This document shows positions 48,827 through 59,230 of a DNA stretch of 64,000 nucleotides, in pieces; position 1 is the first letter of the stretch; each line of letters begins with the position of its first letter. The notes under the pieces are model-generated. The model saw only the letters and a list, made by a program, of their open reading frames with translations, was not told the DNA's origin and did not search any database. Origin of the DNA: Auanema rhodensis (lineage: Eukaryota > Nematoda > Chromadorea > Rhabditida > Rhabditidae); NCBI GenBank assembly GCA_964057225.1, contig OZ059898.1, positions 4,092,001-4,156,000 on the forward strand, written 5' to 3'. The translations under genes were made by a program, and so were the position numbers.

Positions 48827-50956
48827 ATGAAATATCTCATTTTATTCATTTTCAATCTTGGATTGGCTACTTGTTTAAATGGGAAGAGTGTTGGTACTGA
48901 TGTCATTGCTTATCTTGGAGTTCCATATTCAAAGCCTCCTGTAGGAGAGTTACGATTTTCTGTAAGTGTGAGCATATTATAGAGACGTATTATCTACTTT
49001 AAAAGGAATCATCTGCTATAACTTTTGACAACCAGAAAGAATATAAGACTTGGTCGGCTCGTTGTGTATCGTCTAATGTCGAGGAAGGATTTAGCGAAGA
49101 CTGTTTGTATTTGAACATTTTTATGAGAAAAGATACCTCGAAAAAGGTTTGTAGTACGAAAATTATTATGAAGTATTCACGATTTAAAGGTTAATGTTTT
49201 ACTACATATCACAAATGATGACGTATCAGAAGAGAAAATTGCGTCTCTCGTTTCTTCCAATTTGACGGTGGTGATTGCTCATATACGTGATGGAATTTTA
49301 GGTATTTTTTATATCCTTTTTTTGTTCAAGCTAGCGAATTAAGGACATTTGAATGATGCTCCATATGCTATAAGTGACGTAAAGAGCATTATCCATTTCC
49401 TTTATAACACAGAAGAACTTTTGGTAGGTGATATAACGATTTGGGGAGAAGGTTCTATTGCAGAGACGATAGCAGCCACTTTGCCGCATATAGGTAATTG
49501 GCAAAAAAAAATTTTTTTATGCGTGAGTTTAGCTGTCAAAGCTAGTATTCAAATTAATGGAAACGGAGCAACACGTACTAGATATAGAGATCATTATGGA
49601 AAGAGAGCAATGCATGAAGTGATAACCTATTCAGAGGTAACGTGATTTGGATTTCTTCTTAAGATTATATTTCAGTGTGATGTTCCTTCTGAAGAGCAAT
49701 CGATTGACTGCTTAAGAACAAAGTCATTAAAAGAATTGATGGAGGTCAATAATGATGTTTGGGTGAGTATGACACTACACACTATATATCATATTTGAAA
49801 GTAGATATCATTTCGGCCTTTTGGTACTCCTTTTCGAGCACTGCGTTCCTTCGTCCCAGAAAACAGTGTCCCAACTATTTACGGCATGTATAAACATCTG
49901 GGAAAAGGTTTTATTCGGTCTGTTTTCATGAAAAAATTGAATATCCAATAGATTATCTATACGAATCAAGAGACTTTACGGAAAAATACGACTATGATGT
50001 ATTTAAGCAGTTTTTAGCTGATCTCATTCCTGAATCTCAGTTCAAGTGTGAAGAATTTAATTTTTACACAATTTATCAGAGGTTTTAGAAATGCTCCCTT
50101 AGTTCGTCGAATGTTGCTCCATCATTACATATATTCAACAGGTGATAAGCGAAACTCATATCACTTATACCAGCAAATGGAAAACGTATGAATATGAATA
50201 TATTTGGTTTTGTAAAAATCATTTCAGATCCTTTTTGACAAAGATTTCCATGTTCCAACTGAAATGCTCATTAGATATTTACTAGAACATAAGGTTTTTT
50301 TCCATTTCCATCCGAAACAAGACTGAAAGAATTTTAGAATAAAGTTTGGCTTATGGAATATGATGTTGATACTCCTCTTAGATCATGCTTGCAAGATGGA
50401 ACACCCGAAAACTTGGAAGCATTCTGTACAAGGCTTCTGAGTTTCTTCACTAGATTTGCAGAAAAGGAGTATGTTATACTTGTCATTTGCAGAAAAAAAA
50501 AACAATTCTAGTGAACCCACTGCGTATTCATGTGATCCAAAAAATCCAAATTTCCCTGAAATGAGTTCATCGAAACGACCTTACTATATCGTACTACCGG
50601 TAAATAATTCTCATAATTTTGCATGATATGATTCTTTCAAGGAAAATGGCATTGCTGACTGGAGATTTAACTATCATCTTCCAGAATATGAATTATGGAT
50701 GAGTCTAGTTAGTAGTTTATTTTCTAATAATTCAGTACAAGATTATGTTGCAGATTCCAATGCTAGATAATTTGGAGCTCGTAGGGTTCCGTAAACCACA
50801 CTATAAGGAAAAGGAGCAGATACAGCCACTCAAAGTGGAAGATGATGTACAGGTAAAAAGTATTTTAATATCATTGATTAGCCTATTATATAGGGATGGC
50901 ATACAGAGGAAGCCGAGAAGGGTGCTAAACTATACCAGGAAAGAAATGAACTATAG
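48827..50956 (+). CDS. secreted carboxylesterase-like protein without catalytic serine
   Basis: Fifteen exons (48827-48961, 49006-49146, 49190-49301, 49344-49493, 49533-49636, 49676-49762, 49805-49907, 49952-50045, 50080-50185, 50228-50293, 50338-50468, 50512-50599, 50642-50707, 50754-50852, 50894-50956), 514 aa. A signal peptide (MKYLILFIFNLGLATCLNG) is followed by type-B carboxylesterase motifs: IAYLGVPYSKPPVGELRF and EDCLYLNIF. At the nucleophile elbow, usually G-E-S-A-G, it reads WGEGSIAE, so the active Ser is Gly. Later, CLRTKSLKELME and RFAEKDEPTAY fit the family. No transmembrane or GPI tail. The fold looks kept and the catalysis lost, as in cholinesterase-like adhesion or binding proteins (neuroligin, neurotactin, glutactin groups). 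Substrate or partner unknown. It ends 106 bp from the convergent SUV39-like gene. Confidence 0.82.
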
Positions 50957-51062
50957 TTGAGATCTACTGTGTCAGTACAAAATAATAAGAATAAAAAATA
51001 ATCAAAAGAGAAAAACAGAGCAACTTAGTACAAAGAAAATTTTAAAATAATCTTTACATACC
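50957..51062. other. short convergent intergenic gap
   Basis: Only 106 bp separate the stop codons of the esterase-like (+) and chromo-SET (-) genes, so their 3' UTRs probably overlap. An aataaa-like aaaataataaga lies at about 50980 on the + strand. Confidence 0.6.
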
Positions 51063-53175
51063 TTAAAGAAAATTAGGGCAGTTGGGAGAGCATCTGAAAA
51101 GCAGTTATTGTAAACGCTAAAACAAGTGCAACTTACAAACAGTTCATTCCTTTATTTTTACCCGCTGTGTAAGTGAAAGTTAGTTCTTCTCCTAAATTGT
51201 GTATAAAATAAATGAACAGTTAGAATATGAAGTACCAAATGAAATCTTTCTGTTGCAGAGAAATACTATATGATTAATAATCGGATTTTGAGCATTGTAC
51301 ACATTAATTGGTACCAAATTAGGATCACAAGAATGATTAAAAAACCTACAACAGTTATTTTAATTACAAAGTAAAACTGAGCCATGAAGCATACCTGGTT
51401 TCATTCCCTCGCTTCAAAGCATCTACGCAAAAATTAAGTTGCTCATCGTTATGACCCTAAAACGATAGATATACTGCAAATAAAAATGGGAATACATACA
51501 ACAATATCAAAAAGATATGAAACGTTATCTTCATCTATCTGAGAAACAGGTAAAATCTAAAAATTTAGGCAATATAGTTCAGGAAATTTAATTTTACTCA
51601 ACTTCACCGACGTACCGGCCTATGTAAGTTCGAGGCGCTAAGTTTTCAGCTGCTAGGATGCTCCAGCCTTTATTTGGACTATCGTAGAACAAAATGAGTT
51701 TAACTTTTCTTTTTTTCTGTAAATTGTTTATGAAGAGGAAAACAAAACTTGCATACATTTACAAAACTACTTGAGCACTTCCCTTGGCATGAACAGAGAA
51801 TGCCACAATCTACAATAAAGTCTCCTCGATTGATCCGTCCTGTGATTGATCCATTTTTCGTTTTTAGTTGACTTTTATGAGTATACTAAAGTGGACCTTG
51901 ATTATGTATTGCTTAGAATATACTTACTGCACTGGTACAACATTTCCTTGCGCCACACTCATCTTTGCAATCACACCGTGATAATTCTATATTATCATTT
52001 CGTAAAGCCACACTAGATAAATTTTCGAAATAAACTCGACACTCATCATTTAAGACGTATCCATTAATATACTATACAGTTACAAAATAATATGACTTTT
52101 CAAGTTAATAACAAACTTCGAAGCAAGGTAAAACACGATGAGTTGTCCAGTTTTCCACGTATAATTCTGCTTCGCCTTGTAAGTCATATATATCTGCTAA
52201 CGTTTTCTCAAACTTCCTCAGACAAAGAATGTAATCACTCCATTCCGAAAAATTTTTAGAATCCACTTCCTGAATTTGAACTTTTGTCAATGTTATGAAA
52301 AATATTACTTACAGTAAATTCTTTTCTCTTTGTATAATTAGGATACAATCTCTCAAAATCAGGACCATATTTTTTTTTCATGTGACCTGCTAACCGTGTT
52401 ATAATTTCTTCACGTTGTTCATATTCTGTAATCTGAAACAGAATACTTAGCTGTGAAAGAAAATAATATTATACAATGTTTGTATCAGCAAAATCAGATA
52501 CGCTAAGCCACCACTCCTGATTCATACTATTTAACTCATACCCTTTCCATAACACCCGATATGTATATTGATTGCATTCCTGAAACATCTTCTAAGCATA
52601 AACAGTTTTCAAAACTTGACAAACAAATCGCTTATTCAAGACTAGATCAATTTCATAGTCACCCTCTTTTGTTCCTTCAGGGGTATCCGAGACATATTCC
52701 TCTTCAAGCAGTTTATGCAATTTAACCTTGTCAGTACCAGTGTGGATAGGAGCAGCATTGAATTCTGTGATAGAGAAATAACAATCTTGCAATATAATTA
52801 AAACAACCTTTGAGAAATCCTTCAGTTTCACATAAGTCTTCGGTATTAATAGCTGAAAAAGACTTTAAACAATGCTTCATTTGCAGAATGTACCATTTTG
52901 TTCAAGAAGATATTCTCCCAGAGTTCGTGTTCGATTTTCAACCATACCATTGTCATACAATTCTCTGAAAGTACATATTACAAATTGTCGTACCATAAGT
53001 TACATATTCTTACTTAAAAGTCAAAAAACAATCTACAGTTTTATAAGTGTTAGTATATTTCTTTTTAAAATCGGTCCGCAACTCTGAACCAGATCTTGAA
53101 CTATAAACACGGGCAAAATATTATTTAAAAAATTTTAAAACATAAGTGTTGAATATACCTGTCAGTTGAATCCAT
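51063..53175 (-). CDS. SUV39-type histone H3K9 methyltransferase with chromodomain
   Basis: Sixteen exons (53159-53175, 53014-53100, 52894-52964, 52808-52852, 52616-52764, 52475-52579, 52313-52432, 52117-52269, 51928-52071, 51757-51885, 51603-51716, 51500-51556, 51395-51456, 51236-51345, 51137-51191, 51063-51093), 482 aa. Chromodomain at about residues 108-157 (YEIDLVLNKRFVC, YRVLWKGYELNSMNQEWW). Pre-SET Cys cluster (CDCKDECGARKCC, CGILCSCQGKCSS) at about 285-350. SET with YIGRYVGEI, YLFDIV, FFNHSCDPNLVP and GEELTFTY. Post-SET NCLCSPNCPNFL runs to the stop. SUV39 enzymes tri-methylate H3K9 in heterochromatin; the chromodomain reads the same mark. The NHxC motif, the final Tyr and all expected zinc clusters are present, so activity is likely. 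The usual Asp in GEELTFDY is Thr. The segment between GEI and YLFD is shorter than in the vertebrate enzymes. Confidence 0.88.
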
Positions 53176-53676
53176 TTATGATAATATAATATTTCTAGAA
53201 CAAATAAGTAAGGTAAACCTCAATTTTAAAAAAATATTAATAATTGAAATAAAGTTATTCATTAAAACATAATAGTGAAATTATGTCTCGTATATTGGCG
53301 TCCTAAATGTAAATGGGCGGGAGACCCTGCTCAGTTCAGTTCCATGTGAAGAAGATTTTATTTAGAAACTGTACAATCACAATCAGAGTAAAATTAATTT
53401 TTCTATAGTTTCGGTTATATTGTTTCAAATATGCTTTCAAAACAATTTGTAATCATTATAATTGACTTGGCTATTTGAATTTTGAAATGAAAAGGATATT
53501 TGCGCGTTCAATATGATGCATTCTTTAACAAAAAGTTCCTCTGTGGCTCAGTTATACAATAATAATTTTTTAAAATTAAACACTATCATTTTATTTAATA
53601 ACAAAAAAATATCAAAGTTTATTCAATGAACCGTAGTGACCAGTTCTGCTAAGTACAATGAAATAATTAGTATAGA
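53176..53676. other. intergenic region between two - strand genes
   Basis: About 500 bp between the DUSP stop and the chromo-SET start. AT-rich with a slightly less AT-rich islet at 53285-53345. It presumably holds the chromo-SET promoter or an intercistronic region. No gene recognised. Confidence 0.5.
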
Positions 53677-55624
53677 TTAAGAATCTTTTATGAAAGAAAT
53701 TCGCCATCGTTTTTTCTTCTCTCTGCTTTTATCACGAAGAGCACTTTTCGGTAGCTTTGGTTCTTCTTTATTTACAACAATGGACGAACCAGATGCTGAT
53801 GTTGCAACAATATTATCATTGAGACGAAAAGATGCCAATGATCTGTTGTTTCACCATTTTGAAATAATTAATGAAGCGGTGGAAGTAAATACCTGGATGT
53901 ATCATCTACTCTTGACTCATCAATCATGTTCAGCGAACGCAGTGATCTGGTATCATTTTGACAATTCTGAATAGCAGGATATAATTTCTTTACTATATAT
54001 GCGAGCTAACATTAGTAACATTCATATTTAAGGAACGGAGTGAGTGCCGATCTGATTCATTCATTTTTGCCATCATTTCCTTAAACTCAATATTGTGCTA
54101 GGGATAAAAAGAATAATTACTTCATATAACTCATTCCATACGACGTCAGCTACTTTAACTCCAGCTATAGGTTCTATGATACTTACCGATGCTTTACCAC
54201 GTATCTAAAAACATTACTATTTGAGAACATTGGGTATGTTTTGTTTTCGTTACAAAGTAAAGTTTCCTTTTTTTTAACTACGAAACGTTGAATACGACAA
54301 AAAAAGAATAACTGGGCCCTAGTGTCTGTGACATTTCAATGTTGCTTATATCCTATGTCTCCTTTTGTGTATATATTGTGTTGTCGGGAGCTAAGAAGAC
54401 AGTCTCTCTTACAAATGGCCCCCATGGGGAATGTTGGAATAGGACAAATCTGCTCATTTCCATCTATTTGGTGCCAATTTGTCAAATAAGGTCACATAGA
54501 TGGGGACACTCAAGAGTGTTAAATGCGTCTTTGACTTTAGCTTGAAGAACAGCGATTATTCAGGATCATTTTTTCGAAATAGTCAGAGTATTACTTTTAG
54601 AATGAATTCGCAAATACTGAACCTTGGTTTCTAAATCAATCATTTGTTGGAAGAAACCAATATTGGGGCATATAATATTGCGACATATCTGTACATGCTT
54701 ATAAGCATCGTGAAGAGTCATTCTAAACATATTGTTCAATTAAATGATCAATGAGATTTCTTTCACTTCTCTATACACATCAGGTAAGCAATAGCAAATG
54801 TTGCAGAACGTGATATTCCCATAGCACATAGAAGTAAGCATCTACCAGCTGTTTTACGAGTATCATCAATTTCCTAGAATTGTTGATATATTAAATATTT
54901 TATCGAGCTCTTACTTTGAAAACTGTGGTCCAAAATGGAGCTAACTCTGTTGATTCTTCGTCCATCAAAGGGATATGAACTACACGCATATGTGGTGGCG
55001 AAGACAGACGAAACCCAGGTATGAGGTTTATAGTACAGCTGAATTTTGCTAAAAAAAGTAAGCAAATAAGATGAATTTTTATTATGTTATAAATGTTTTT
55101 GCTTGTAAAACTATGTTCGTCGTAAGCTCACCAGCTTTTTAATGGCTAAGTAAGCGAGCTTAATCGGAAACGCTTGGCGAACTTCCGATATCCCTCAATC
55201 GACCGAGCATAAGGTTGGACTTAACCGGCACGATATGTTATTGAATACACTTCAACCCCTATCCATTTTCATATCTATAGAATTTTTCTGTAATTTTTTT
55301 CTATGTGATTCATGTCATTACATTGAACACGCAAAAACTATACAAAACTTGAATTGCATTAACAATTAATTCAAATTGCCTTTGATGAATAGTTTCTATA
55401 AATATTGCTTTCATGGCCTAAGAGAATAGCAAAACTTTATAATTTCAATTATTCGATATTTTCACGTTGTTAAGAATTTACATTTCCTTATTTTTCTGTA
55501 TTTAATAAACTAATCACTTACAGAGAACACGAGGAGATAATCCTGCTAATCCACCTACATACAGGAAAGGTCGAATTTGAGAGCACAGTCTGGATTCTTT
55601 GTGTATAACACGACGAGAAGTCAT
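53677..55624 (-). CDS. atypical dual-specificity phosphatase (DUSP14/18-like)
   Basis: Eight exons (55522-55624, 54915-55048, 54779-54873, 54623-54722, 54121-54204, 54020-54079, 53893-53966, 53677-53842), 271 aa. The catalytic domain spans residues about 15-165: CSQIRPFLYVGGLAGLSPRV, the acid-loop Asp in HIPLMDEES, and a CX5R loop in LLCAMGISRSATFAIAYLI. The Cys and Arg are kept but the usual His before the Cys is Leu. AYKHVQICRNIICPNIGFFQ and IRGKASVSIIEP-type sequence match the C-terminal part of DUSP14/18-like enzymes. A Ser-rich tail with a doubled SLRSLNM motif and a basic end (REKKKRWRISFIKDS) follows. No kinase-docking domain, hence atypical. The start lies 8 bp from the divergent Ly-6-like ATG. 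Confidence 0.83.
54205..54622 (-). other. intron 4 of the DUSP gene (418 bp)
   Basis: Bridges the ETK and IRGKAS parts of the phosphatase in phase 0. It includes an unusually GC-rich patch at about 54370-54545 with open frames on both strands. Retaining this intron ends the protein 18 codons later, at a stop at 54566. Alternative C-termini are possible. Confidence 0.5.
55049..55521 (-). other. intron 1 of the DUSP gene (473 bp)
   Basis: Phase-1 intron with gtaagt donor and a T-rich acceptor on the - strand. Its lower-coordinate half (55120-55230) is less AT-rich. Nothing coding was recognised. Confidence 0.55.
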
Positions 55625-55632
55625 TGTATATT
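55625..55632. promoter_or_regulatory. 8-bp gap between divergent start codons
   Basis: Only eight bases separate the DUSP ATG (- strand, 55622-55624) from the Ly-6-like ATG (+ strand, 55633-55635). Neither gene can have its promoter here. Each 5' UTR must run through the first exon of the other, unless an upstream non-coding exon or trans-splicing is used. Confidence 0.6.
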
Positions 55633-56670
55633 ATGTTATTCGTAACTTCTAATTATGTGAAGTCTTTCTCAATATCACGATTGTTCCTTCTAATTTTGAT
55701 TTCTTTTGTGATTGGAGGAACGTATGCTCTGAAATGCTATGCTTGTACTTTCTCATACAATGAAATATATGATTTGGACCACAAGTAAGTAAATTCATGT
55801 TTAGCAAACAATTGTATCAATTGTTTAAATTTTAAATTCTATAAAGTTATTAAAAAGAAAAGGAGAGGATCAAGAGAAATAGAGTTTCTTGAGCTTTTTT
55901 TAAGAGAATATGGGAAACACAGTGAAAGGTCTGAGGAGCGAAAGAAATTTAAAGCTACTGAAACAAAAATAATCGCAAGAACGAGAGATAAATGACAGTT
56001 TAATAATTTAATATGGAAAGCACTTTGCAAGGCAAATTACAAACATCTAGTTTGAGGCTGATTTCAGAGATGACGGCTGGTGCACGAACGAGTCACTAGT
56101 TCTTTTCGATCCCGAAGAAACGTCGAAAACGTGTGCCCCTTGGGAGAAGTTCTGTGTGGTACGTGATAGGCGAAAGACTAAATATGGGCGGAACTAGAAC
56201 TTGTGTTGTAAAAATACCGTATATTAAGATAATTTTTAAATAGTACTTTAAATAGAAAATTTTCGGTCAAGATCGACATAAACAAATTTTGTTGTATATA
56301 TTGTTTTTAGACAGCTGTTACAACTATAAACACTGTGTTTACATCAGTTTCAAGAGGGTGTGGAGAAAGATGTAGTGAATTATGTGAGTCAGACGGATAT
56401 GGTCATAATCAGGTAAAGAACTTCAAAACTAATTTTTCTAATGATATGATTTTTAACCGAAACTTGCAGGTAAACTGTGATGATTGCTGTGAAACTGACT
56501 TGTGTAATGCAAATTTTTCTGTTCAGTATTATCAAGAATTAATGGCCAGGTAACTAAATAATGAATTACTTGTAAAATAAATAATTTTCAGACAATATAC
56601 ATCATGGATAACACCTTTGTCAGGAGAATTAGCATGGAACCGAAAATCTGGGTTGAAATTTCCATATTAA
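55633..56670 (+). CDS. Ly-6/uPAR three-finger protein, ODR-2/HOT-like
   Basis: Five exons (55633-55784, 56068-56158, 56311-56412, 56470-56549, 56592-56670), 167 aa. A signal peptide of about 32 residues precedes mature LKCYACTFSYN. Cysteine motifs follow: WCTNE, TCAPWEKFC, GCGERCSELCESDGYG and NCDDCCETDLCN, the last the CC-x4-CN signature of three-finger proteins. The GYGxNQ-x-CxxCC segment resembles nematode ODR-2/HOT proteins, which act on neuronal surfaces, ODR-2 in olfaction. No hydrophobic GPI-attachment tail follows; the protein ends SGLKFPY, so it may be secreted, or the tail may be alternatively spliced. Start: the only in-frame ATG ahead of the signal peptide. Introns are 283, 152, 57 and 42 bases. 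Confidence 0.8.
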
Positions 56671-57719
56671 ATATTTAATAAAAAAACTTTAAAAATTTGA
56701 TAGATGCTACATAATAATAAAAAAAAATATATATATATAAACAACCAAACATCATATATTGAGTTAGTTGAGTGCAAAATTCAATACCAAAAATGTTAAT
56801 ATTGGAAAAGTAGGAAGGCTGAATATAAAGGGTAATTTTCCATTGTAGTAATAGAAAGAATATAAGGGGAAAAAGTGAATGCATACTATTGCAAAGAATT
56901 TATATATCATACTAACTAGTAATTTTCATTCAAGAAAAGAAAAGTTAATTGTAAAGCATTTATGTATTTGTCTTTAAAATTATTTTTGAAGTACTATAAA
57001 AAATCTTAAAGATCTTTTAAGGTCTAACGATCATATAAAAAAATCAAATTGACTTGCTCATCAAAACGATGAATGTGTAGTAGAGTAGGATATTGCTATA
57101 AATCTGTGTATTACGGCTACGATTGCTTTTTCGGATTTTAGAAGGATTTTCTATGACAATGGAGCAATTATGCTAAGCTATTCATTCTAAATATAAGAGA
57201 AGATTTTGTACGAACAAATAAAGAAAACAAAATTAAAAACAAATATATACTAAATTGAACGAAAAGAAATTAATTCAACGAAATAGTCTCGAAGATATGT
57301 TAACTAATATTCCCATGGAATCGATAATATTCACGAATCAGGTGTTCTAGTCTCCCGTTTTCTATTGATTTTTTTTCTATTTATTTAAAAGAAAATTAAT
57401 AGCGAATGAGATAGAGTCTTTAAAATTAAACAGACCTGCCATATGCATATTGTTTCTTTTAAAAATGTAAAAGAAATAGTTTTTAAAAAGAAGTCATACA
57501 TGAAAAATTATAGTTAAGTTTAAGTCTAATCTTGTTGCATTCAATTGTGTGTTTGCAAGGGTCAAATCGCCCCTTGTAAAAGAGATTGAAAGTTCATATT
57601 TTTCTTCAAGTTGTTTGGTAGGCAAAAGCATAACTTCGAACCGAATCGACATCAAAGGATTTGACTAGGCAACTATCATGCCCATCTCTTCAAATGGCAA
57701 GCCCTCATCAGCCGGGTAA

Positions 57720-57950
57720 AGAGCAGAGCTGGGAGCACGATTAAAGCGAAAAGAATCAGACTATGAAACTAGTTATCGGAACTCCAGATCAGAAATACGA
57801 AGAGCAGTGGCAAACAGAGTAGTTAGCCATTAATAGGAAAAGAAATATGGACAGAAAAGAGGTCTGATGCATAGCAGGCAGATAGAGGAACAGACATCTG
57901 CTTTGCTAGCTACAAGAACAAACGGAACAATTCCACTGATTTTCTCATAA
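57720..57950 (+). pseudogene. decayed coding-like segment, origin unknown
   Basis: A frame that is open for 77 codons except for two adjacent stops (taa tag, 57831-57836). Before the stops it reads SDYETSYRNSRSEIRRAVAN; after them EEQTSALLATRTNGT. Composition is clearly less AT-rich than the intergenic flanks. The charged Arg-rich stretch could come from a retroelement or a dead gene; no catalytic motif is visible, so no family is assigned. Confidence 0.25.
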
Positions 57951-58641
57951 TAAACATCAGAATATAGCGCATAGGTAGAATACATGTATCGAAAGCAAAA
58001 ATAACTGATTAATCAGGTATAAAAATAATTGATCTCAACATTTTCATAATTCACAACCAAAATAATGAAAAAAATCCAGTTGAGATGACACGAATTCGTT
58101 TCATAGATAGCTAGAGGCATTTTCTTCAAGCCATTGTATTTTGGCTAGACGATCTATAAGTCATAAGTTGTTTTTTTCACTCAAGTATTTCGAAAAACAT
58201 TCTTGTAGTTTTATAACTGGCATTATGTCGAAAATCTAGATGACGGATATGAAAGTTGGACCAAACGAAATGTTCTAACAGCAGAAGCAAAACCAATTCC
58301 CTAAGGATTGTACACTGCCTATGAACTAACTTCAGCTTTCATATTAAAATGAGTACTCAAGCTTGAATACCCTGCAAGTCATTAGAAAACAGGTTAACAA
58401 GCTAAAATGCATTTCTATAGCTTGCTAATACAAATTCTCCTTATTAGGCAAAATTAAGATAGAAGATCATGATTAAACTATTATATTTATTCAAAAAGCT
58501 GAACAGTTTGAGAAAAAAAAAAGCCAAACCGGTAAATTATTTTTATAACTTTTAGTTTATCCTCCTTGAAACCATGTTTTCAACATGGAAATAACAACGA
58601 CAGCTTCATACATTTCATTTTGAAAATAAACCCATTTGTGA

Positions 58642-58669
58642 CATTTGTTTGGGGATCCCCAAACAAATG
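58642..58669. repeat. 28-bp perfect palindrome centred on ggggatcccc
   Basis: catttgtttgggg followed by its exact reverse complement around a central at, 28 bases without mismatch or spacer. Unlike other palindromes here it is not made of a simple repeat. It lies 560 bp upstream of the FBXO42-like gene in intergenic DNA. It could be a dimer-binding site, a transposon-end remnant or a cruciform. Confidence 0.92.
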
Positions 58670-59230
58670 ATACTAATTCTCAACATTTTCACACAAATAT
58701 TAATATATTTATAAAGAGTTTATTATAATTGTATTGATATTTATTTGATTTTCATTCTTATAAGATTTTCAAGCTCTTAACCGTAACTAATATTCACAGT
58801 GATAGAAAACATTGGACTGTAAATTTGTTACGTACGCAGTGAAAAATGCACAACTCAAATAGCACCATACAAACAAAGTAATGCTTAAATCTAGAGTGAC
58901 ACAGTTAACCAAACGGATCCCTAATTTTAAAAGTTAATAGTGAATAATCTTGAAATATTTCTACACAAAAGCTGTTATATACAATTAATTTAAATGCGAT
59001 GCATTAACGCTCATGAATAATGGTCACAAAATATTTTTAAATTCTTCATAGCGTATGAATAGGCTCACTCATGCTTCGTTATCTTGTATATTTATGCTCA
59101 CGTTTATATAGGTTTAAACCTTCAAGCCTTGAATCTCTCCTAGAAATTGAAATTACTGTGTTTTATTCATATTCTATTCTTTATTATATATCTTATTTCG
59201 CGTAACATTAAGCATTGATTTTTTTCAGGA

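Larger units (their letters stand above)
56671..59230. other. 2.6-kb intergenic region
   Basis: No intact gene. It contains a coding-like decayed segment (57720-57950) and a 28-bp perfect palindrome (58642-58669). The + strand acceptor tttttcag ends at 59228, two bases before the next ATG. Confidence 0.55.

Noticed and set aside
53690-53974. 94-codon + strand ORF
   Set aside because: Antisense of the last DUSP exons, which are in frame with the phosphatase.
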